Shown here: positions 9,101-16,504 of the stretch, piece by piece | How the letters are laid out: every line of letters begins with the position of its first letter | Position numbering within the stretch: the first letter of the stretch is position 1 | NCBI GenBank assembly: GCA_905221605.1 | Contig: CAJNDS010001496.1 | Location: 1 to 16,504, forward strand | DNA length: 16,504 nucleotides | DNA from: Symbiodinium natans | Taxonomy: Eukaryota; Sar; Dinophyceae; Suessiales; Symbiodiniaceae | Direction of reading: 5' to 3' | Position numbers and translations under genes: made by a program | Notes under the pieces: generated by a model | Seen by the model: only the letters and a program-made list of their open reading frames with translations | The model's database searches: none | Told to the model about the DNA's origin: nothing

Positions 9101-9727
9101 CTGCCACACCAAACCCATTCAAATCTCATCCGAGTACTGTGCCTGCCACACCAAACCCATTCAAATCTCATCCGAGTACTGTGCCTGCCCCACCAAACCC
9201 ATTCAAATCTCATCCGAGTACTGTGCCTGCCACACCAAACCCATTCAAATCTCATCCGAGTACTGTGCCTGCCACACCAAACCCATTCAAATCTCATCCG
9301 AGTACTGTGCCTGCCACACCAAACCCATTCAAATCTCACCCGAGTACTGTGCCTGCCACACCAAACCCATTCAAATCTCATCCGAGTACTGTGCCTGCCA
9401 CACCAAACCCATTCAAATCTCATCCGAGGACTGTGCCTGCCACACCAAACCCATTCAGATCTCATCCGAGTACTTTGCCTGCCACACCAAACCCATTCAA
9501 ATCTCATCCGAGTACTGTGCCTGCCACACCAAACCCATTCAAATCTCATCCGAGTACTGTGCCTGCCACACCAAACCCATTCAAATCTCATCCGAGTACT
9601 GTGCCTGCCACACCAAACCCATTCAAATCTCATCCGATTACTGTGCCTGCCACACCAAACCCATTCAAATCTCATCCGAGTACTGTGCCTGCCACACCAA
9701 ACCCATTCAAATCTCATCCGAGTACTG

Positions 9728-9840
9728 TGTCTGCCACACCAAACCCATTCAAATCTCATTCGAGTATTGTGCCTGCCACACCAAACCCATTCAAATCTCA
9801 TCCGAGTACTGTGCCTGCCACACCAAACCATTCAAATCTC
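9728..9840 (+). repeat. Copied block F, copy 1
   Basis: GTGTCTGCC, then ATTCGAGTATTG (9758), then CCAAACCATTC (about 9823) recur at 10790-10902 with constant offset 1062. In the second copy some bases have drifted further (CACCGAACCC, GCCTCACC, CACTTAACC). Confidence 0.8.
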
Positions 9841-10004
9841 ATCCGAGTACTGTGCCTGCCACACCAAACCCATTCAAATCTCATCCGAGTACTGTGTCTG
9901 CCACACCAAACCCATTCAAATCTCATCCGAGTACTGTTCCTGCCACACCAAACCCATTCAAAATCTCATCCGAGTACTGTGCCTGCCAAACCCATTCAAA
10001 TCTC

Positions 10005-10100
10005 ATCCGAGACTGTTCCTGCCGCACGAAACCCACTCAATCTCATCCGAGTAACTGTGCTGCCACACCAACCCCATTCCATCTCATCCGATGCAGCAAA
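10005..10100 (+). repeat. Degraded repeat patch
   Basis: Contains GAGACTGTTCC, GCCGCACGAAACCCACTC with a shortened CAATCTC, GAGTAACTGTGCTGCC, CCCATTCCATCTC and CGATGCAGCAAACCC. It is a noisy version of the block seen cleanly at 3440-3520 and 15750-15820. Confidence 0.75.
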
Positions 10101-10585
10101 CCCATTCAAATCTCATCCGAGTACTGTGCCTGCCACACCAAACCCATTCAATTCTCATCCGAGTACTGTTCCTGCCACACCAAACCCATTCAAATCTCAT
10201 CCGAGTACTGTGCCTGCCACACCAAACCCATTCAAATCTCATCCGAGTACTGTGCCTACCACACCAAGCCCATTCAATCTCATCCGAGTACTGTGCCTGC
10301 CACACCAAACCCATTCAAATCTCATCCGAGTACTGTGCCTGCCACACCAAACCCATTCAAATCTCATCCGAGTACTGTGCCTGCCACACCAAACCCATTC
10401 AATCTCACATCCGAGTATGCCTGCCACACCAAACCCATTCAAATCTCATCCGAGTACTGTGCCTGCCACACCAACCCCATTCAAATCTCATCCGAGTACT
10501 GTGCCTGCCACACAAAACCCATTCAAATCTCATCCGAGTACTGTGCCTGCCACACCAAACCCATTCAAATCTCATCCGAGTACTG

Positions 10586-10750
10586 TATCTCATCCGAGTA
10601 CTGTGCCTGCCACACCAAACCCATTCAAATCTCATCCGAGTACTGTGCCTGCCGCACCAAACCCATTCAAATCTCATCCGAGTACTGTGCCTGCCGCACG
10701 AAACCCACTCAAATCTCATCCGAGTACTGTATCTCATCCGAGTACTGTGC
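10586..10750 (+). repeat. Two truncated TATCTCATCCGAG units (10586, 10730)
   Basis: The same half-unit junction as at 1541 occurs twice, 144 bp apart. The second directly follows the GCCGCACGAAACCCACTC unit at 10693. Two copies so close together suggest a short local duplication carrying the truncation. Confidence 0.8.
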
Positions 10751-10789
10751 CTGCCACACCAAACCCATTCAAATCTCATCCGAGTACTG

Positions 10790-10902
10790 TGTCTGCCACA
10801 CCGAACCCATTCAAATCTCATTCGAGTATTGTGCCTGCCTCACCAAACCCATTCAAATCTCATCCGAGTACTGTGCCTGCCACACTTAACCATTCAAATC
10901 TC
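10790..10902 (+). repeat. Copied block F, copy 2
   Basis: Partner of 9728-9840 at offset 1062, carrying ATTCGAGTATTG (10820) and the shortened CATT unit. Extra substitutions (CCGAACCC, CCTCACC, CTTAACC) make it the more diverged copy. Confidence 0.8.
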
Positions 10903-11374
10903 ATCCGAGTATTGTGCCTGCCACACCAAACCCATTCAAATCTCATCCGAGTACTGTGCCTGCCACACCAAACCCATTCAAATCTCATCCGAGTACTGTG
11001 CCTGCCACACCAAACCCATTCAAATCTCACCCGAGTACTGTGCCTGCCACACCAAACCCATTCAAGTCTCATCCGAGTACGGTGCCTGCCACACCAAACC
11101 CATCCAAATCTCATCCGAGTACTGTGCCTGCCACACCAAACCCATTCAAATAACATCCGAGTACTGTGCCTGCCGCACCAAACCCATTCAAATCTCATCC
11201 GAGTACTGTGCCTGCCACACCAAGCCCATTCAGTTCTCATCCGAGTACTTTGCCTGCCACACCAAACCCATTCAAATCTCATCCGAGTACTGTGCTTGCC
11301 ACACCAAACCCATTCAAATATCATCCGAGTACTGTGCTTGCCACACCAAACCCATTCAAATTTCATCCGAGTAC

Positions 11375-11405
11375 TGTGCCTAACCCATTCAAATCTCATC
11401 CGGGT
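11375..11405 (+). repeat. Truncated unit (GTGCCTAACCCATTC)
   Basis: GTGCCTAACCCATTC lacks the GCCACACCAA part, and the next unit has CCGGGTACTG. Flanking units are regular, so this is a discrete deletion. Confidence 0.7.
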
Positions 11406-11535
11406 ACTGTGCCTGCCACACCAAACCCATTCAAATCTCATCCGAGTACTGTGCCTGCCACACCAAACCCATTCAAATCTCATCCGAGTACTGTGCCTGC
11501 CACACCAAACCCATTCAAATCTCATCCGAGTACTG

Positions 11536-11745
11536 TGCCTCCCACACCAAACCCATTCAAATCTCATCCGAGTACTGTGCCTGCCGCCCCAAACCCATTC
11601 AAATCTCAACCGAGTACTGTGCCTACCACACCAAAACCACTCAAGTCTCATCCGAGTACTGTGCCTGTGCCACACCAACCCACTCAAATCTCATCCGAGT
11701 ACTGTGCCTGCCACGCCAAACCCATTCAAATCTCATCCGAGTACT
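11536..11745 (+). repeat. Tandem higher-order duplication, copy 1 (offset 674 bp)
   Basis: Variants in order are GTGCCTCCCAC, GCCGCCCCAAACCC with CTCAACCGAG, GCCTACCACACCAAAACCAC with TCAAGTCTC, GTGCCTGTGCCACACC, and CCACGCC. Each recurs exactly 674 bp later (11541/12215, 11581/12255, 11631/12305, 11711/12385). A further shared AAAACACATTC unit lies at 12011 and 12684 (offset 673). The middle part is less well matched. Confidence 0.9.
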
Positions 11746-13120
11746 GTGCCTGCCACGCCAATCCCATACAAATCTCATCCGAGTACTGTGCCTGCCACAC
11801 CAAACCCATTCAAATCTCATCCGAGTACTGTGCCTGCCACACCAAACCCATTCAAATCTCATCCGAGTACTGTGCCTGCCACACCAAACCCATTCAAATC
11901 TCATCCGAGTACTGTGCCTGCCACACCAAACCCTTTCAAATCTCATCCGAGTACTGTGCCTGCCACACCAAACCCATTCAAATCTCATCCGAGTACTGTG
12001 CCTGCCACACCAAAACACATTCAAATCTCATCCGAGTACTGTGATTGCCACACAAAACCCATTCAAATCTCATCCGAGTACTGTGCCTGCCACACCAAAC
12101 CCATTCAAATCTCATCCGAGTACTGTGCCTGCCACACCAAACCCATTCAAATCTCATCCAAGTACTGTGCCTGCCACACCAAACCCATTCAAATCTCATC
12201 CGAGTACTGTGCCTCCCACTCCAAACCCATTCAAATCTCATCCGAGTACTGTGCCTGCCGCCCCAAACCCATTCAAATCTCAACCGAGTACTGTGCCTAC
12301 CACACCAAAACCACTCAAGTCTCATCCGAGTACTGTGCCTGTGCCACACCAAACCACTCAAATCTCATCCGAGTACTGTGCCTGCCACGCCAAACCCATT
12401 CAAATCTCACCCGAGTACTGCCTGCCACACCAAACCCATTCAAAATCACATCCGAGTCCGGTGCCTGCCACACAAAACCCATTCAAATCTCATCCGAGTA
12501 CTGTGCCTGCCACACCAAACCCATTTAAATCTCATCCGAGTACTATGCCTGCCACACCAAACCCATTCAGATCTCATCCGAGTACTGTGCCTGCCACACC
12601 AAACCCATTCAAATCTCATCCGAGTACTGTGCCTGCCACACCAAACCCATTCAAATCTCATCCGAGTACTGTGCCTGCCACACCAAAACACATTCAAATC
12701 TCATCCGAGTACTGTGCTTGCCACACCAAACCCATTCAAATCTCATCCGAGTACTGTGCCTGCCACACCAAACCCATTCAAATCTCATCCGAGTATTGTG
12801 CCTGCCACACCAAACCCATTCAAATCTCATCCGAGTACTGTGCCTGCCACACCAAACCCATTCAAGTCTCATCCGAGTACGGCGCCTGCCACACCAAACC
12901 CATTCAAATCTCATCCGAGTACTGCCTGCCACACCAAACCCATTCAAATCTCATCCGAGTACTGTGCCTGCCACGCCAAACCCATTCAAAGTCTCATCCG
13001 AGTACTGTGCCTGCCACACCAAACCCATTCAAATCTCATCCGATTACTGTGCCTGCCACACCAAACCCATACAAATCTCATCCGAGTACTGTGCCTGCCA
13101 CGCCAAACCCATTCAAATCT
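11700..13120 (+). repeat. Local CACGCC subfamily
   Basis: Units reading CCACGCC in place of CCACACC occur at 11711, 11754, 12385, 12971 and 13099, and I saw none elsewhere in the window. Two carry or neighbour a CCCATACAAATC variant. The confined distribution supports local spreading within about 1.4 kb. Confidence 0.75.
12210..12419 (+). repeat. Tandem higher-order duplication, copy 2
   Basis: Partner of 11536-11745 at offset 674. Small differences from copy 1 include CCCACTCC, CACCAAACCACTC and CTCACCCGAG. It is followed by slightly irregular units (GAGTACTGCCTGCC, TTCAAAATCACATCC, GAGTCCGGTGCC) up to about 12470. Confidence 0.9.
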
Positions 13121-13182
13121 CATCCGAGTACTGTGCCTGCAACACCAAACCCATTCAAATCTCATCCGAGTACTGTGCCTGC

Positions 13183-13205
13183 CACAATTCAAATCTCATC
13201 CGAGT
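13183..13205 (+). repeat. Truncated unit (GCCACAATTCAAATC)
   Basis: GCCACA joins directly to ATTCAAATC, losing most of the CCAAACCC segment, within an otherwise clean run of units. Confidence 0.75.
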
Positions 13206-13579
13206 ACTGTGCCTGCCACACCAAACCCATTCAAATCTCATCCGAGTACTGTGCCTGCCACACCAAACCCATTCAAATCTCATCCGAGTACTGTGCCTGC
13301 CACACCAAACCCATTCAAATCTCATCCGAGTACTGTGCCTGCCACACCAACCCCATTCAAATCTCATCCGAGTACTGTGCCTGCCACACCAAACCCATTC
13401 AAATCTCATCCGAGTACTGTTCCTGCCACACCAAACCCATTCAAATCTCATCCGAGTACTGTGCCTGCCACACCAAACCCATTCAAATCTCATCCGAGTA
13501 CTGTGCCTGCCACACCAAACCCATCCAAATCTCATCCGAGTACTGCGCCTGCCACACCAAACCCATTCAAATCTCATCC

Positions 13580-14130
13580 GAGTACTGTGTGCCACACCAA
13601 ACCCATTCAAATCTCATCCGAGTACGGGTGCCATGCACACCAAACACATTCAAATCTCATCACGAGTGGACGTGGCCTTGCCACAACCAAAACATTCAAA
13701 TCTCATACGAGTACTGTGCTGGCACACCAAAGCCCATTCACTCTCATCGAGTACTGTGCCTGCACACCCCAAACCAACATTTAAATCTTTTCATCCGAGT
13801 AGGAATCTCAACCGAAGTATACGGGCATGCCAAACCAAACCCATTTCAATCTCATCCGAGTACTGTGCCTGCACCCCATCATAGTTACTGTGCCGGCCAC
13901 ACCATAACCAAGTTCACACTCATCCGAGTCGTACTGTCCTTGCCAGAAACCCCCAAACCCATTCAAATTCATCGAGTACTTGTCTGCCACACCAAAACCC
14001 ATTTCAATATCATCCGAGTACTTGGCCCTGCCACCCCAAACCCAGTTCAAATCCATCCGGTACTGGGGTTTTGGCTGCCACACCAAACAAATTCAAAATC
14101 TATCCGAGTACTGTGCTGGCCACACCCAAA
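13580..14130 (+). repeat. Largest degraded patch
   Basis: For about 550 bp the unit is recognisable only in pieces. Insertions include CATCACGAGTGGACGTGG, TAAATCTTTTCATCC, GAGTAGGAATCTC, CGAAGTATACGGGCATGCC, CATCATAGTTACTG, CACCATAACCAAGTTC, CCAGAAACCCCC and TACTGGGGTTTTGGC. Both edges return to clean units within one or two copies. It could be an old, diverged portion of the array or poorly corrected sequence. No gene, RNA or mobile element is discernible in it. Confidence 0.85.
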
Positions 14131-14363
14131 CCCATTCAAATCTCATCCGAGTACTGTGCCTGCCACACCAAACCCATTCAAATCTCATCCGAGTACTGTG
14201 CTTACCACACCAAACCCATTCAAATCTCATCCGAGTACTGTGCCTGCCACACCAAACCCATTCAAATCTCATCCGAGTACTGTGCCTGCCACACCAAACC
14301 CATTCAAATCTCATCCGAGTACTGTGCCTGCCAAACCCATGCAAATCTCATCCGAGTACTGTG

Positions 14364-14983
14364 CCTGCCACACCAAGCCCATTCAAATCTCATCCGAGTA
14401 CTGTTCCTGCCACACCAAACACATTCAAATCTCATCCGAGTACTGTGTCTGCCACACCAAACCCATTCAAATCTCATCCGAGTACTGTGCCTGTCACACC
14501 AAACCCATTCAAATCTCATCCGAGTACTGTGCCTGCCACACCAAACCCATTCAAACCCATTCAAATCTCATCCGAGTACTGTGCCGGCCACACCAACCCA
14601 TTCAAATCTCATCCGAGTACTGTGCCTGCCACACCAAACCCATTCAAATCTCATCCGAGTACTGTGCCTGCCACACCAAACCCATTCAAATCTCATCCGA
14701 GTACTGTGCCTGCCACACAAAACCCATTCAAATGTCATCCGAGTACTGTGCCTGCCACACCAAACCCATTTAAATCTTATCCGAGTACTGTGCCTGCCAC
14801 ACCAAACCCATTCAAATCTCATCCGAGTACTGTGCCTGCCACACCAAACCCATTCAAATCTCATCCGAGTACTGTGCCTGCCACACCAAACCCATTCGAA
14901 TCTCATCCGAATACTGTGCCTGCCACACCAAACCCACTCAAATCTCATCCGAGCACTGTGCCTGCCACACCAAACCCATTCAA
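14364..14983 (+). repeat. Copied block C, copy 2 (with blocks A and D nested)
   Basis: Carries the ordered variants of 3691-4300. A 10-bp direct duplication (CCCATTCAAACCCATTC, about 14545-14561) shifts the offset from 10673 to 10683. Between 14582 and 14800 it also matches block A at 2231 (TGCCGGCC, ATGTCATCC against ATTTCATCC, TTTAAATCTTATCC). Between 14764 and 14918 it matches block D at 4966 (CATCCGAATACTG). The region therefore looks like a mosaic. Confidence 0.9.
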
Positions 14984-15364
14984 GTCTCATCCGAGTACTG
15001 TGCCTGCCACACCAAACCCATTCAAATCTCATCCGAGTACTGTGCCTGCCGCACCAAACCCATTCAAATCTCATCCGAGTACTGTGCCTGCCACACCAAA
15101 CCCATCCAAATCTCATCCGAGTACTGTGCCTGCCACACCAAACCCATTCAAATCACATCCGAGTACTGTGCCTGCCACACCAAACCCATTCAAATCTCAT
15201 TCGAGTACTGTGCCTGCCACACCAAACCCATTCAAATCTCATCCGAGTACTGTGCCTGCCACACCAAACCCATTCAAATCTCATCCGAGTTCTGTGCCTG
15301 CCACACCAAATCCATTCAAATCTCATCCGAGTACTGTGCCTGCCACACCAAACCCATTCAAATC

Positions 15365-15625
15365 TCATCCGAAGTACTGGCCTGCCCACCAACCCATTCA
15401 AATCTCTCCGAGACGTACTGTCCTGCCACACCCAAACTCCATTCAAATCTCATCGCGAGAGTACGTGCCCGAACACCAAAACCATTCAAATCGCAGCGAG
15501 TATGTGCCTGCCGCACCAAAACCACTCAAATCCCTCGAGTACTGTTGCCTGCCACACCAAAACCCATTCAAATCTCACCGAGTAACTGTGCTGCCACACC
15601 AAACCCATTCAAAATATATCCGAGA
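15365..15625 (+). repeat. Degraded repeat patch
   Basis: Contains CCGAAGTACTGGCC, GCCCACCAACCC, CTCTCCGAGACGTACTG, CACCCAAACTCC, CATCGCGAGAGTACGTGCC, CGAACACCAAAACC, AATCGCAGCGAGTATGTGCC, AATCCCTCGAGTACTG and AAAATATATCCGAGAG. Indels of one to three bases dominate. Clean units flank it on both sides. Confidence 0.8.
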
Positions 15626-15679
15626 GTACTGTGCCTGCCACACCAAACCCATTCAAATCTCATCCGAGTACTGTGCCTG

Positions 15680-15820
15680 CCACACCAAACCATTCAAATC
15701 TCATCCGAGTACTGTGCCTGCCACACCAAACCCATTCAAATCTCATCCGAGTACTGTGCCTGCCAAACCCATTCAAATCTCATCCGAGTACTGTGCCTGC
15801 CGCACGAAACCCACTCAAAT
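15680..15820 (+). repeat. Partial copy of block E joined to the GCCGCACG unit
   Basis: CCAAACCATTC (15689 region), one canonical unit and CTGCCAAACCC (15759) repeat the start of the 16141-16220 pattern at offset 452. GCCGCACGAAACCCACTC (15799) then follows, as it does at 3491. The segment combines features of two different blocks. Confidence 0.75.
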
Positions 15821-15957
15821 CTCATCCGAGTACTGTGCCTGCCACACCAAACCCATTCAAATCTCATCCGAGTACTGTGCCTGCCACACCAAACCCATTC
15901 AAATCTCATCCGAGTACTGTGCCTGCCACACCAAACCCATTCAAATCTCATCCGAGT

Positions 15958-15990
15958 ACTGTGGCAGGCCAAGCCCATTCAAATCTCATC
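15958..15990 (+). repeat. Variant unit with micro-inverted GCCTGCCA segment (copy 3)
   Basis: TGTGGCAGGCCAAGCCC followed by CATTCAAATCTC resembles the variants at 2066 and 8318, but with CAAGCCC in place of CAAGGCC and a full CAAATC. It may be the less altered form of the same event. Confidence 0.7.
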
Positions 15991-16041
15991 CGAGTACTGT
16001 GCCTGCCACACCAAACCCATTCAAATCTCATCCAAGTACTG

Positions 16042-16284
16042 TGCCTGCCACACCAAACCCATTCAAATCTCATCCGAGTACTGTGCCTGCCACACCAAAC
16101 CCATTCAAATCTCATCCGAGTACTGTGCCTGCCACACCAAACCATTCAAATCTCATCCGAGTACTGTGCCTGCCACACCAAACCCATTCAAATCTCATCC
16201 GAGTACTGTGCCTGCCAAACCCATTCAAATCTCATCCGAGTACTGTGTCTGCCACACCAAACCCATTCAAATCTCATCCGAGTA
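16042..16284 (+). repeat. Copied block E, copy 2
   Basis: Identical base for base to 6622-6864 (offset 9420), including CCAAACCATTC, CTGCCAAACCC (16211) and GTGTCTGCC. A similar CTGCCAAACCC then GTGTCTGCC pair also occurs at 166-205. The array continues in clean units to the window end. Confidence 0.9.
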
Positions 16285-16504
16285 CTGTGCCTGCCACACC
16301 AAACCCATTCAAATCTCATCCGAGTACTGTGCCTGCCACACCAAACCATTCAAATCTCATCCGAGTACTGTGCCTGCCACACCAAACCCATTCAAATCTC
16401 ATCCGAGTACTGTGCCTGCCACATCAAACCCTTTCAAATCTCATCCGAGTACTGTGCCTGCCACACCAAGCCCATTCAAATCTCATCCGAGTACTGTGCC
16501 TGCC

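Larger units (their letters stand above)
1..16504 (+). repeat. 42-bp tandem repeat array (satellite-like), about 390 units, fills the window
   Basis: The same 42-bp unit follows itself head to tail from the first base to the last, with no inverted unit and no non-repeat flank. Most units match the consensus exactly or differ by one or two bases. Length changes are mostly 1-2 bp indels or truncated units. The unit has 12 A, 16 C, 5 G and 9 T on the + strand. Three + frames and one - frame lack stops: the + phases read PATPNPFKSHPSTV, CHTKPIQISSEYCA and LPHQTHSNLIRVLC, and the - phase reads GRHSTRMRFEWVWC. Long ORFs therefore arise automatically. Single ORFs (for example 7774-12528) switch between all three + phases at indels, so no reading frame is being preserved. 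No promoter, RBS, splice pattern or non-repetitive coding segment accompanies them. I call the array non-coding satellite DNA. The family is not recognised, and eukaryotic origin is inferred only from array type and length. Confidence 0.95.

Noticed and set aside
8962-9831. Minus-strand ORFs with repeated HSTRMRFEWVWCGR, each unit holding an ATG
   Set aside because: Openness and the ATG come from the 42-bp unit itself. These ORFs end wherever an indel occurs and recur throughout the array with no promoter or domain.
7774-12528. A 1584-codon ORF as a giant proline-rich repeat protein
   Set aside because: The peptide phase changes among all three frames, overlapping ORFs are open in other frames and on the other strand, the start codon lies in a degraded patch, and no non-repeat domain is present.
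13580-14130. Transposon or gene remnant in the diverged island
   Set aside because: Fragments of the 42-bp unit can be followed through it. I see no terminal repeats, target-site duplication or coding domain.
1-16504. CRISPR array
   Set aside because: Repeats are contiguous with no unique spacers between them, the period is fixed at 42 bp, and no cas gene or leader is present.
1-16504. Unusual long telomeric repeat (G-rich TTTGGTGTGG on the minus strand loosely recalls some budding-yeast telomeres)
   Set aside because: The resemblance is short and from memory. The unit is longer than the telomere repeats I know, copies vary too much for telomerase products, and no chromosome end is visible. 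Checking would need terminal-restriction or BAL-31 data.

Overview
The whole 16.5 kb window is one head-to-tail tandem array of a 42-bp unit, about 390 copies, all in the same orientation. The array starts before position 1 and continues past position 16504, so neither edge nor any flanking DNA is visible. I find no gene, RNA gene, mobile element, CRISPR array or recognisable promoter. The best description is satellite (or very long minisatellite) DNA. Kilobases of near-identical non-coding tandem units are typical of eukaryotic heterochromatin (centromeric, pericentromeric or subtelomeric) and very unusual in bacteria, so a eukaryotic source is inferred. I do not recognise the repeat and cannot name the organism.

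The unit (reference copy 43-84) is 50% GC but strongly strand-asymmetric: 16 C against 5 G on the + strand. It carries one ScaI-type AGTACT site, one CpG, two A3 tracts 10 bp apart, and on the - strand four closely spaced G runs. Because 42 is a multiple of 3 and the unit has no stop in four of six frames, long open reading frames appear everywhere (up to 1584 codons) on both strands. They pass through all three + phases within single ORFs and are a by-product of the repeat, not genes.

Layout. Stretches of nearly perfect units alternate with short degraded patches full of indels (about 405-720, 1208-1372, 1930-2000, 2964-3060, 4305-4365, 5125-5300, 5735-5900, 6860-7020, 7423-7460, 7745-7915, 8495-8575, 8880-9100, 10005-10100, 13580-14130, 15365-15625). 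Diagnostic variants show multi-unit blocks copied within the array: 3061-3351 with 7461-7750, 3691-4300 with 14364-14983, 2231-2440 with 7019-7188 and 14582-14800, 6622-6864 with 16042-16284, 9728-9840 with 10790-10902, and a local duplication at a 674-bp offset (11536-11745 with 12210-12419). Local variant families (CCTATT units at 743-1190; CACGCC units at 11.7-13.1 kb) point to local spreading by unequal exchange or conversion. Several copied blocks start or stop exactly at degraded patches. That is either recombination junctions or an assembly artefact from raw long-read ends, and it is the main point to settle before drawing biology from the long-range structure.
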